Shown: positions 43,757 through 53,859, counted from the first letter of the stretch. The stretch: 64,000 nt of DNA from Branchipolynoe longqiensis (GCA_030323885.1 CM059187.1:138108415-138172414); one strand, 5' to 3'. Numbers and translations are program-made. The notes: generated by a model from the letters alone, not told the origin.

Positions 43757-44390
43757 TTGCATGAACTCCTAAATAGAACAAACGGGTCAAAATCAACGAC
43801 CTGGCTCTGGCCATGGCACAATCGGGTGTGCAGTTCACTGCGAGGCGATATTGAAATGGGCATCCCACTTGGTAAGAAGGAGCTAGCGGAGGCCCTGGTG
43901 ACAACACTAAAACTGTTGGCACGCAAAAGCAACACCATTCTCAGACTAAGAAGGGACAATGTAAGACCAAAACTACAGGCGCAGATAAAGACATTGGCGA
44001 AGAAGGAGGGAAACAGGGGGTTCAAGTACCTCCTGGGAGAGGACCTGGCTGCACAGGTTCCCACTCGCACACAACATGCTGCTGAGGGCCGTGAATCTCT
44101 AGGCGGTATGTTCGTCGCCATGGGGATGAACACGGACGCCGCCAAAACCCTCACCGCCTCCTGGGCCAAGGCGACCCAGAAACAGTACATGCTGGTGTTA
44201 AAATGTTGGACGAAACACTGCGTGGAGAACAACGGGGGTTCAAGTACCTCCTGGGAGAGGACCTGGCTGCACAGGTTACTACGCTGGAGGCGAATCAAAA
44301 GACTACAAATGCCATAGTGCGTGGCAGTGCCAGAAGCTACACAAGGCACCTAGAGTGCAAACAGGGAAATGCCAGAGGCTGCCCAGGCCA
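43757..44390 (+). pseudogene. gag: DIRS copy C gag carrying a recombinase segment
   Basis: Gag blocks ELAEALVTTLKLLARKSNTI, RRDNVRPKLQAQIKTLAKKE and GFKYLLGEDLAAQV are followed abruptly by 179 bp of tyrosine-recombinase N-terminal sequence (44057-44235), after which GFKYLLGEDLAAQV appears again and gag continues (TTLEANQKTTNAIVRG). The chimeric piece stays open in the frame ending at 44317. Not a functional protein. Confidence 0.8.
44016..44277 (+). repeat. 44-bp gag duplication bracketing a 179-bp recombinase segment
   Basis: 44016-44059 and 44234-44277 are identical by eye (GGTTCAAGTACCTCCTGGGA...). 44057-44235 equals 42477-42655 in copy B with only about two differences (GGGCCG for GGGCGG, GCGACC for ACGACC). 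Confidence 0.9.
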
Positions 44391-44579
44391 ATAATCTTCC
44401 CAGTACTCCTCACGACACAGGCAGGCGGACAACAGGGTGCACCACTGGCAAAACGGAGGCGGACACACACGCCCCCAGAGAGGGGGGTGTGGCAGGGGAG
44501 GGCCAGGCCAGTGAGACAATAAACAAAGTAAGAATACCAATGTATTGTTCAAAGCAGGTGGTGTAACGCAAAATGCATG

Positions 44580-45660
44580 AGAGTGGGAGAAGATCACTGA
44601 TAATGCCTGGGTAAAATCAATGGTGAAAGGTATATAGATCAAGATCACGAATTTACCAGACCAGGCAGTCAAACTGGTCTCGGACAGTAAGGGGAATGAC
44701 GAAGCCCTAAACATGAAAATTAATGACATGTGGGAGCAGGGCGTGATCGAAAAAGCAACAAAAACGAATCGCACATTCGTCTCACACCTGTTCTTAAGGC
44801 CCAAAAAAATATTGGGACTTTAGACCTCTACTAAACCTGTCAAAATTAAATGACTTCATAGTGTATAGACATTTTAAAATGGAACAATTAACGACTGTGA
44901 TGCAACTAATAACAGAAGGGGCCTGGCTAGCAAGCATAGAACATTCGCAGGTGTATCATAGCCTGGAGATAAGGCAGGCAGACCAAGATCTATTACAGTT
45001 CAAACACGGGGGCAAAAGGTCCCGATTCAAGGTACTACCAAATGGGTTATGTTCGGGGCCCAGGGTCTTCACAAAAATTATGACGGTGGTGTTGAGGTAT
45101 CTGAGATCACAACACTGTATACTGCGATGTTTCTATATAGACAACACCATACTAATAGGCAATGTGATATATGCGTAATAGACGTATAGGCATGTGGCTA
45201 ATATATGATAATGAGATGCAAAGGTTTGGACAAAGGATTATGTAAATGAGATGACGTCATGGAAAGTTTAGCGGTGGGTTCAGGGAGCCCTGGGGCATGA
45301 ATAAACCATTCAGTATCCAGAAGTGTTCAGATGGTGTACTTTCACAGGCAACACACAGGCAGAAGTGAGGGAAGTGGTGAGGTTAACTCTAGAACTTATA
45401 ACGAGGCTAGTTTTCACTATAAATAGGGAAGTCAGTTTTAAGACCTACCAGGGAAATACAGTTCCTGGGATTCAAAATAGACACCAACCTGATGAAGGTA
45501 GACCTGCCCATGAAGAAATTTGCAGAACTGATACACTTTGCGGAAGAGGTATTACATACACCGAATCTAAAAATCAAGACCCTGGCAGCATTGATAGGTA
45601 AACTAGTAGCCACTGACCAGGACACTCAACTGGAACTATGAGAAAGATTGCACATGCAGG
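44580..45660 (+). pseudogene. pol: DIRS copy C reverse transcriptase, split by a solo LTR
   Basis: Decayed frame with ITDNAWVKSMVKG, MWEQGVIEKATKTNRTFVSH, LSKLNDFIVYRHFKMEQLT and VLPNGLCSGPRVFTKIM. The catalytic box reads YIDN (45134-45145), so the second catalytic Asp is lost. The LTR enters 20-odd bases later, and RT resumes at 45352 with NTQAEVREVVRLTLELI. Stops and frameshifts throughout. Confidence 0.82.
45163..45346 (+). mobile_element. Solo LTR, 184 bp, with 5-bp target duplication
   Basis: Starts TGTGATATATGCG and ends TACTTTCACA (TG...CA). GGCAA is present at 45158-45162 and 45347-45351. The copy A sequence at the matching point shows the uninterrupted RT. GAATAAACC near 45298 could be a polyadenylation signal. 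A related copy in reverse is at 61013-61209. Family (gypsy, copia or other) not determinable without an internal region. Confidence 0.88.
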
Positions 45661-45664
45661 GTGA

Positions 45665-46037
45665 AAGATAGATAAAGGATTCACCCGGTACTCGCAGTAC
45701 ACGGGTGAATACCAACCCTATATAAAAACGGTTGAAAAGCGGGTTAATGAATTGAGAGCCTAATTTCACAATCTAAGGAGCAACAATTATTCTTTACATT
45801 TGTCTTATTGATAACCCGCTACCTTTGAGTTGAAAAATATAATATAATATCTAGTTTAATAAGATTTAAAAGTGAAATCGACGGTGTTCTGCGGCCGCCA
45901 TCTTGTCTTTTTGCATTCTCTCCCATTTCACCAAGTCTGTGCCGATATAAGTAACGATTTGACACTGGAGGCAGGCATTCTACTTGCTGTTCCATACTAA
46001 AGCTATTTTCGTACGTATTTACAGTACGTTGTCCTTC
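45665..46037. mobile_element. Hairpin-ended element (family H) inserted in DIRS copy C
   Basis: Left hairpin GATTCACCCGGTACTCGCAG and AGTACACGGGTGAAT as at 31824. The interior is closely similar, including TGCGGCCGCCATCTTGTC. The right hairpin is deleted, ending at TTGTCCTTCAAAA. It separates RT from RNase H of copy C. Confidence 0.8.
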
Positions 46038-46044
46038 AAAAATT

Positions 46045-46715
46045 TAGGACAGGCTATGAGAACATACAAACCATCGCCAGTGGACGTCTCTATCTACACA
46101 GATTGCTTCCTCACACGGATTGGGCTACTACAGCCAAACACGTGAGTGTTTGGCTGTAGTAGCCCATACTGTATCCTCAGATACACTATGGGGAACAATG
46201 GGATGAGATAGTGAGCGAGAATACACACATCAACATATTGAAACAGTGAGCCGCATGTTAGAACATATTGGGGGATGGACTAATGGGTAAACCGAAAAAT
46301 GGGTTTACCGAAAAAGGTAACATTACCATTTCGATCAGGTTCTGTCCAGGGGTAGAGAATACAGAGGAGGATTGGGCATCGAGAGTATCTACTGATGTGG
46401 GGGAATGGTCATTAGAAAATAAGATAGTAGGAGATATATTTGAAAGGATGGGATGCCCAAAATAGACATATTCGCTTCCCGTGAAAACCATAAATTGGAC
46501 CAATATATTACACATGAATATGACAGGGAGGCCAGGGGCACTGATGCGTTAGCACTGAACTGGAAGGACGTTAATGCTTACATATTTCCACCTTTTAGCT
46601 GTCTGTCATGAGGGCTGAACAAGATACCACAGGATCAACCGAGGGGCAGACTGGTGACACCGGAGTTGCCCACTCAGCCCTGGTACCCGTTACTACACAA
46701 GTTGGAGAAGTTCCC
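46045..46715 (+). pseudogene. pol: DIRS copy C RNase H and C-terminal block
   Basis: Only pieces: VDVSIYTD (about 46078-46101), a disrupted SSHGWGYF region containing a 20-bp inverted duplication (46124-46167), HYGEQWDEIVSENTHIN, VRFCPGVENTEEDWASRVST-like sequence (frame 46268-46465), FPPFSCLS near 46588, and TQPWYPLLHKLEKF. The junction to copy D gag is at about 46715. Confidence 0.75.
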
Positions 46716-47236
46716 ATTAAGTGGTCACAGGGCTCCACCCCGGGCCCCCCAGCCCCCTACTCTGGCGCCTGGCTGGGCAACACCAGGGCCGGAGCGAGAA
46801 GCCATGCAACGGCTATGTCCGACAGCATTCCGGTAGCTGCGGAGGTACCCACGGCCTATTCAACTCAAGCGGTACCCGAACCCTAACCACTGCACAGTTA
46901 GCTCCACAACAGGCCCGGATGGAAAACCCTGCCAGGCAAGTGGTTTCTAATGTGGAGGCGACAGTAGGGGTGGATGCAGACAGAGCAGCCGTAACAGCTT
47001 CCTTCCTGGAGCAATTCATCCCCGTCGAGAAGGCACCACTGGATCCGGAGTGTGATAAGCGGGCCGAATACACGGCGAAACTCATTAACACGCTTTGGAG
47101 TAACCCAATGACCAGTGCCAAAGCAACGGAGCTTTTAAAAATCACCCAACCCTGTACAACCGCATCGCCAATTGAACTACAAAGAATGACGACAGCTCGA
47201 CCGATGCAACATACTGTAGCCGCTGGCCCCTCGTGA
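46716..47236 (+). pseudogene. gag: DIRS copy D gag fragment
   Basis: IKWSQGSTPG aligns with SINWSQGSTPLG of copy A (about 35420). After a frame change, SFLEQFIPVEKAPLDPE and KRAEYTAKLINTLWSNPMTS match copy A residues near 35822-35935. Ends at TGA 47234-47236, directly before terminal-repeat sequence. Abrupt fusion to copy C indicates recombination or deletion between elements. Confidence 0.75.
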
Positions 47237-47239
47237 CCT

Positions 47240-47960
47240 GTCTTACCATAATAATCCTTATTCTGCTGCATGTTAATAGCAGAATTATATATTGCGCTGA
47301 TGCTAATCAGGCCACAAGGGCCAACCGCTACTGGATGTCGCATGTCATGTTCTCGTCAGTTTTAGATTATGATGGTAATCAGGCAACTAGGGCCAGCCGC
47401 TAATGGGTATTGCTTTGGTCGAGCTCTCGGCACTTTTGAATTAGCTATTATGATGGCCAGCTGCTGTTGAGTTTCGCCTCGGTCGAGCTCGCATCACTTT
47501 TGGTTTAGCTATCGAAAGAGCAGGACGTCATTCGAGATGTAGTGGGGTGGGCATTTGATGGTTGCACCATGGGATCGATCAGCATATCGGCCCGCTACAC
47601 CCAGGCTCTTGTGAGGGTGGGTACTCAATACCTTACCCGGGTGTGAGCAATTTCATGGTCGGTCGTGTTAATTGTTCTGGTAAGTATCGCGCATCTGCTG
47701 TTGGAAAGGCCTATGGGCTCCAGAGTAACACTCTGTGCTTGCGCATGGTGTTGTGCTTGACACACACCGGAGGACAACCCGAGATGGCTAGACCATTGGG
47801 TTAGAGGCTGGCCTCAACCCCCCAGACCGAGATTCTAGAGGATCCACTGGATCTCCTGCCAGTTCACTGACCGGGCAGTGTGGACGGCGTGGGGGTACTG
47901 ACCCCGGTGTGGTCAACCCCGGCAGTCTGCACCTCTTACTGATCTTGTTAGACTGTCAGG
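47240..47960 (+). repeat. DIRS terminal repeats and leader, multiple pieces
   Basis: CTTATTCTGCTGCATGTTAA, then GCTAATCAGGCCACAAGGGC and GCTACTGGATGTCG (47251-47341), a second left repeat at 47368-47450 and a third partial one at 47452-47530 with TCGAGCTC and ACTTTTGG. The leader with GGTAAGTATC at 47679 follows. Sequence to 47960 is leader-like without gag. Confidence 0.7.
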
Positions 47961-48421
47961 ACTGAATCATTATTTTGCCGCAATCTAATATCCTCACTGT
48001 CGCGAATCTTAAATAATTATTATTTTGCCGCAAAAAACCGTCACCAATCATTATTCTGCTGCATTCGAATAGCAAAATATCCAATACTGCCGCGAACCAG
48101 CCCCAGGAGGCAGCGTTGTAGCCCACGTGACCCGGAACCGGTGATGTATTGTGTGGCGACTGCGCAGTGCGTATCAGTGTCGACTACTTGATTGAGGTGG
48201 GATGTATCTGTGGTCCGATAAGGTCTCTGAGGTGCGTTTTCGCAACGCCCTCTCTTTGTGCTGTCAGCAAACACTCTGTGGCTGATACTAGAGAATGACA
48301 CACTGGGCGACGAGAGAGATTTGTGTGCGCAACATTTTAATAGTTTATAGTCAGTATTCACCCACCGTGATTCACCCATAGTTTATAGTCCTTATTCACC
48401 CGCAACTGCGCTGCATTCTTA
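47961..48421. other. DIRS-end scraps and unassigned sequence
   Basis: TTATTCTGCTGCATTCGAAT near 48050 and two TTATTTTGCCGC phrases near 47970 and 48020 resemble the extreme ends of the DIRS repeats. The open frame at 48041-48379 (minus) has no recognised domain. Confidence 0.45.
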
Positions 48422-48700
48422 TACCTAGTACACACCTACCGTTTGTGCGCACCCACCTACCGTATACGATCTAAAACTGCCCGTTTCGCACACAAAAATC
48501 GCTGGGGGGTGTGCGCTCCCCGCGCACACCTAGCGATTGCGATTCGCGCATAAAACCTCAGTTTTAGGGCTAAAACCGGCCAATTACGATTGCGATTCGC
48601 GATTCGAAAAATGAACCGGCCTGTTTTCAGTTTTAAGCGGGTCGGGTTGAGTCGCGAGTTTTAGTCGCGAATCCTATACGGTAGGTGTGTACCAGGCATA
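48422..48700. mobile_element. 279-bp TIR element related to 19356-20237
   Basis: Termini TACCTAGTACACACCTACCG and inverse, TTA on the left and TAA on the right. Arms iterate GCGATT/AATCGC and AAACTG. Confidence 0.75.
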
Positions 48701-48817
48701 AGGCGACTAGCAACTGTTGAGTGATTTTTGTTGGGGGGGGGAGGGGGATTTGGAAATTTCAGGTGCTAGCGACCCGGAACAGCCTTCCAAGTTCCAGCCG
48801 ATAATGTTTCTTCTTTG

Positions 48818-49150
48818 TTAAAGTTACATAGTCCGATGAAAATAGCAAATTTTCCTAATTAAAACAATTATCTAGATTTTATACAACATATTTAACTTAT
48901 AATATACTGGTTAACTTATCAAACATTTGGCACGACATAGAAGGGCATACTGAAACAATTTAATAGAACCTGTTACTTCAGAAGCCTATCGTGTCAGAGT
49001 TTTGGTGTGCTTGCCAAAATTAATTTAGCATGTTTGCAATTTAAATATCGCAAAATAAGTTACTTCAAACTAAATGGGAGATTATAGCGATCCTCCTAAT
49101 ATATTTATCTCAGAAAAGAAACTCAAAACCACTGGACTGTGCAACTTTAA
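48818..49150 (+). mobile_element. Family-T MITE, full length
   Basis: TTAA at 48818-48821 and 49147-49150, termini AGTTACATAGTCCGATG and inverse. Confidence 0.85.
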
Positions 49151-49745
49151 GCTGCATAATCTTATGGTTTGAAGCTTGTGCCATATTTCTTTTTTTTAAA
49201 GATTATGATCATTGTAATTTACTTTGAATTAGCTTATTTTAAATGGTTAATTTGGAGTTACTCAAAGTGAAAACACGCCAAATTAATTTGGCGTGCACAC
49301 CTAAATAGGCTTTCACGGTAACTGGTTCTATAGAGGGGGTGTGTAATGACCTCACAAGACAACTTTCGGTGGCCATATTGGATTACATACAGAAGGCTTG
49401 CAACTGCATACACTGTGCTTATTTACTGACTTGTTGGTTTATTTGTCACTGTTTTGAGCATTTGGCCTCAGAAGTTGTTGTTAAAGTGCTGTGAGTAAAC
49501 ACATTGGATGTAAACTGCCCAGAACCTCCCAGAACACAAGAAACCTCTGTTTTACTGCATCTGCATGCATTCACAACATGGCTAGGGAGGGTGCTCGTAA
49601 TCCAAGATGGCTGGCCACTGACCGCTGAGTGATGACGTTATGTGCACTCCCTCTATAGTAGTATTATATTGACTGAATGTGTTTTTTTATGCGGCAATAA
49701 AGGCAGTCAGAACTAAATCTGTAGGATGAAATCTAGCTGGGTTTT
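49147..49745 (-). mobile_element. Second family-T MITE sharing a TTAA, with insertion
   Basis: Starts at the TTAA that ends the previous copy (AGCTGCATAATCTTATGG). Interrupted at 49331-49655, after which TAGTATTATATTGACTGAAT continues the family sequence. Right end decayed. Confidence 0.7.
49331..49655. mobile_element. 325-bp MITE with TAGAGGGGGTG termini (family G)
   Basis: TAGAGGGGGTGTGTAATGAC at left and the inverse CACTCCCTCTA at right. The host family-T sequence has GGTTCTATTAAATTG uninterrupted, so CTA/TA is the target. A near-identical-length copy in reverse is at 59723-60046. Confidence 0.85.
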
Positions 49746-49888
49746 TTAATGTTTTTTTTATATAAATAATATGCTTTCATCAGATTCTCCAGGTTGTAAC
49801 ATTGAAAGTAAACATGACAAAAGAAAAAGAAGCGGAAATCTTACTTCTCATCTATTTTCCCACAATTCTCGAGCACTACATAGCAGTG

Positions 49889-50234
49889 TTAAAGTTGCAT
49901 GGTCCGATGAAATATCAAATTTTCAAAACCAAATCAAATATCTAGATTTGATTTTACATATCTAACTTAGATACTGATGCACTTAGTAAGCATTTGTTTC
50001 TGTGTAGAAGGCAATACTGAGTCAATTTAACAGAACCCGTTACTGCAAAGTCTATGATGTCAGAGTTTTGGCAAGCTTGCCAAAACTAATTTTCCACTCA
50101 AAATATCTCAAAAGTTTACCATTTAAAATAAAAGTGACTTTGAACTAATGTAAAGTAGATACTAGTGATCGGTCTAATATATTTATCTCAGAAAAAATAC
50201 CCAAATTCAAAACCATCGGATTATGCAGCTTTAA
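49889..50234 (+). mobile_element. Family-T MITE, full length
   Basis: TTAA at both ends (49889-49892, 50231-50234), termini AGTTGCATGGTCCGATG and inverse. Confidence 0.88.
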
Positions 50235-51051
50235 TCCCATAAGGTGTTTCCACTGCTTGCCGGAAATCGGAGAAATCTTTCATCCTGGGTCTTTTTTGGC
50301 AACGGTTTAAAGTAATTAGTAGCAATGCATATATATTTAAATACCATTGTGGAATAACTAGTTTCGGTCCAAATTAATTGGGTGTATCATGTATCATGTA
50401 TGTAAATTACCAACACGCCTGTCACACTCAACTAGAGTATTGCATTGTTTACACACGAACAACTTGTAAAGTTGTCTAATCTCTATGTATAGTTTATGTA
50501 CAGAGCTTATGGATATATTAGAACTACAGCCTTTTTGTCTAAGTAATATATATATATTATATTAGCTTGTAATATATAAATATATGTATATATTAATTAT
50601 AACCTTACACAAAACAGTTGTAGTTATGTATATATATACATATATATTCCTTTATATCTAAAGTTATATATATATACACACATATGTGTCTACATATAAA
50701 TATGCCTTTTATCTAAGCTATATATAAATATACACACATATATGTACATACACACATATATATCAGGGAAAAACACAAAGGAAAACGACCATAAGAGAAT
50801 ATTGATTTTCTTTGATTCGATATATCTAGCTCACTAGGACTCAGGAATAGGACAGTCTTCAATGCACACAAATCAGAATATCATTATCAAGTTGTCCCAA
50901 CAATGATCATTCCTCATCAGATAAATAATATTACTAACTAAAATAAAACTGCCACTGGACAAATTATCTTACAAAGGATGAAAGCCGCTCTTGAAAAAGG
51001 AAAAAGCTGAAATCTTACTTCCAGTAGAATTTCCTCACTTCTCTGGCGGTG
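50235..51051. other. No gene; AT-rich with TATA-type microsatellite
   Basis: Tracts of ATATATAC/GTATAT at about 50545-50760. Nothing coding. Confidence 0.45.
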
Positions 51052-51486
51052 AGCACTAACTAGACCCACTGCCTTCGCCATTGTGCAAATCAGCGACCAT
51101 TTGGTGTTTGTTTGTCCTTTCTATTAGTGCTTTGTTATGCCATGTATCTATCGACTGTTCCCTTGTGGCGTGTTCCCTTGGTCCATGTTCACTCATGACT
51201 TTGTGACACGCCACAGACACTGAACATGTTCATTCTCTATGTCCCAGACAGTATGTCCCATTTGCCATGCACAAAGCCATACGCTCCCTGGGTCCAAACT
51301 ATGAGAATGACCACTAAGCAAAACACAGGTCCATTGTCTGCGTGGCGTGTCACAAGGTCACAAGTGAACACGAAACAAGGGAACACGCCACAGGGGAACA
51401 GTCTATGGATACACGGCCTAACATAAAGGACAAACACCACGTGGTCGCTGATTTCCACAACAGAGCAGGCAGTGGGTCTAGTTAGC
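51052..51486. mobile_element. Foldback element with ~150-bp arms
   Basis: CACTAACTAGACCCACTGCC (51054) through ACTGTTCCCTTGTGGCGTGT to GTGACACGCCACAGACA is mirrored by the inverse from about 51335 to 51486 (GGGAACACGCCACAGGGGAA, GGCAGTGGGTCTAGTTAG). Central ~60 bp unique. No coding. Single copy here. Confidence 0.8.
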
Positions 51487-51714
51487 TTTTGTTCGTTGTT
51501 GTCAGGACAATGCCGACAGAAAGTTTCCACAATTCTGGTGAAGTGTGTCACATCAAATTGTTCCTCAGATTAAATCACATGTACATGAAGTAAAAGCAAC
51601 CTGGCTTTGTCAAGGGTTCTTCTGCCTCAAGCAGAAGTGTTTTTTTTTTAAAACTATACAACTATGTACAGAGCGGAATATCCGCTATATGCCTGCCACC
51701 TCCAGCAGGGGAGG

Positions 51715-51960
51715 GGGGTGATGGTGGTGACGTCACACCGGCCGTCATGACGTGATGGCGGATTTGTTGGGTGGTGGGTGGACGGCGTCCTTCTGTCGTG
51801 ACGTCATGGCGTCTGAGGTAGCGGAGAGCGACGTGGAAGAGAGGGAGACGCGCCCGTTAAAGGTGAACGGCCAGGTCTGCAAACAAGAGGTGGTGTCCGG
51901 TCAGAGAGAGTGAGAGAGACAGAGAGAGAGCTTCTGTGCACCAAATAAAAAGCGTGAAAA
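51715..51960 (+). promoter_or_regulatory. CpG-rich segment with two CRE-like TGACGTCA sites
   Basis: TGACGTCA at about 51729 and 51799, with further TGACG at 51750 and several CpGs, followed by (GAGA)n and AAATAAAAAG (about 51945). It could be a promoter or part of an element; no gene follows that I can name. Function is conjecture. Confidence 0.3.
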
Positions 51961-51962
51961 AG

Positions 51963-52293
51963 TAAAGCTTGTTTTATTTAACGACGCCTCTAGAGCACAT
52001 TTTTATAATCGGCTATTGGATGTCAAATATATGGTCATTCTGACGTATCTCTTTGAAGGAAACTTGCTTCCGCTACATGGGCTATTCTTTCTGATAAGCA
52101 GCAAGGGGTCTTTTCTATGCATTTTCCCACAGATAGGACAGCACATACCGCAACCTCTGCTGAACCGGTTGTGGACCACTGGTTGATACGGAAAATAGCC
52201 CAAACTGCAAATGTCTCCACTGAGCAGGCTCGATCGGGTGACCCACACCTTCACAGAGGGACACCGTACTGCTTGAGCTACGTTCAGCTGCAC
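51963..52293 (-). mobile_element. SINE S2, full length
   Basis: Minus-strand counterpart of 9241-9530: tail AAATAAAACAAGC, ATAGCCGATTATAAAAATGT, CCCCTTGCTGCTTATCAGAA, TGTGCTGTCCTATCTGTGGG, and tRNA-like head near 52220-52293 (GAGCCTGCTCAGTGGAGAC side decayed). Confidence 0.75.
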
Positions 52294-52376
52294 CTTATAA
52301 AAAGGGTGAGGTCGGAATGGGATACGCACTGCACTGGGCAATATCACTGCACAGGTTGAGTAATAATTTAAGACGG

Positions 52377-52620
52377 TGGTTGGTTGTTGGGAGCTTTACG
52401 TCCTGGCAACATCTAAGGTCATATCAGGATGGCTACCGACTTGTGACAATGGTCACTCATGGCGAATTCATAGTGCTGCCCCACTGGGAGTGGGAGTGGG
52501 AGACCAGGCTGCCAGTATACCATGACCTGATATCCCACCCAGTCACATTATCCTGACATTGAGCCAACCAGTCCTTGCCCTATCCTAATAATGCCGAGCG
52601 CCACGCTAGGAAGCATCTTA
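52377..52620 (-). mobile_element. SINE S1, head lost
   Basis: GGTTGGTTGTTGGGAGCTTT, ACATCTAAGGTCATATCAGG, GTGCTGCCCCACTGGGAG (with an extra TGGGAGTGGGAG triplication), and on to GCCGAGCGCCACGCTAGGAA. Confidence 0.85.
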
Positions 52621-52814
52621 TAAAACGCACACACGGACGCACAACAGTTATGGTGACGTTTACGATAATATTTAATATCATGTTTACGTCTGCAGTATAT
52701 GTATATACAACCATGTTGTCACATCTATTTGGTGTTTATGATCCATCGTGAAGAATAACAGTAGTAATTGGGGAGGAGGGGGTGCTGTTCAACTGGTTAG
52801 ACGAGGCAGTGTGG

Positions 52815-53842
52815 TTAAAGCTGTATAGTCCTATGAAAGTATCAAATTTTCAAAACCTAGATTTTATTCTACATAATATTATCTAACTTAGATACTGATG
52901 CTGCACTTTTGCCACAGAGAAGGACACATTAAAGCTGCATAGTCCGATGAAGCATCGAATTTTCAAAACCAAAACACTTACCTAGATTTGATTCTACATT
53001 AGATACTGGTACAGTTATTAAAATTTAAAGCTGCATAGTCCGATGAAGCATCAAATTTTCAAAATCAAAGCAATCATCTGGATTTGATTCTACATATCTA
53101 GCTTAGATACTGGTGCACTTATTAAACAATTATCAACACATAGAATGTAATACTGAGGCAATTTAATAGAAGCTGTTACTGCAAAGGTCAGAGTTTTGGC
53201 GTGCTTGCCAAAATTAATTTAGCATGTTTGCGCTTCAAATATCTCAAAAGTTACCCATTTAAAATAAAAGCTACTTCAAACTAAAACAAGGTACATTATA
53301 ACGATCAATCTAATATATGCATCTCAGAAAAAGACAGAAACTCAAAACCATCGGACTATGCAACTTCAAGCATTTGTTGTCACATAGAAAGGCATGGGGA
53401 GTCAATTTAATAGAACCTGTTACTGCATAATCCTATGGCATCAAGAGCTTTGGTGTGCTTGCCAAAATTAATTTGGCATGTTGTCACTTCAAATATCTCC
53501 AAAGTTAGCCATTTAAACTAAAAGTTACTTCAACCTAAAGTAAAGTAGCTTATAATGATTAATTTAATGTATTTATCTCAGAAAATGACAGAAACTCAAA
53601 GCCATCGGACTCTGCAACTTTAAATCAATTTAATAGAACCTGTTAGTGATGAAGTCTACCATGGAGTTGTGGCGCGCTTGCTGAAATTAATTTGACATGT
53701 TTGCACTGAAAATATCTCAAAAGCTAGCCATTTAAAATAAAAGTTACTCCAAACTAAAGTAATACAGATTACATCAACCAATCTAATATATTTATCTCAG
53801 AAAATGACAGAAACTCAAAACTATCAGACTATGCAACTTTAA
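52815..53842 (+). mobile_element. Cluster of family-T MITEs with tandem 3' halves
   Basis: Left-end fragments start at 52815 and 52929, then a full copy from 53025 to about 53370. Two more right-hand portions follow directly (about 53371-53623 and 53624-53842), each starting near CAATTTAATAGAACC or TTTGTTGTCACATAG and ending CGGACT-TGCAACTTTAA. The right part is thus repeated three times with a ~220-250-bp period. Confidence 0.85.
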
Positions 53843-53859
53843 AGCGTGTGTGACGGTAG

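Larger units (their letters stand above)
43511..46715 (+). mobile_element. DIRS-like retrotransposon copy C, fragmentary
   Basis: Left end with GATAATCAGGCTTGAGTGCC and AACTTTTGGATTAGTTATCG, donor-like GGTAAGTAAT at 43655, gag (43757), RT (about 44580-45660) and RNase H (about 46045-46600), ending within the C-terminal block near 46715. Interrupted by a solo LTR (45163-45346) and a hairpin-ended element (45665-46037). No recombinase in its normal place. Confidence 0.8.

Noticed and set aside
43525..44349. 274-codon minus-strand frame
   Set aside because: Antisense reading through DIRS copy C leader, gag and the transplanted recombinase segment; its C- and N-terminal parts mirror the antisense frame of copy B.
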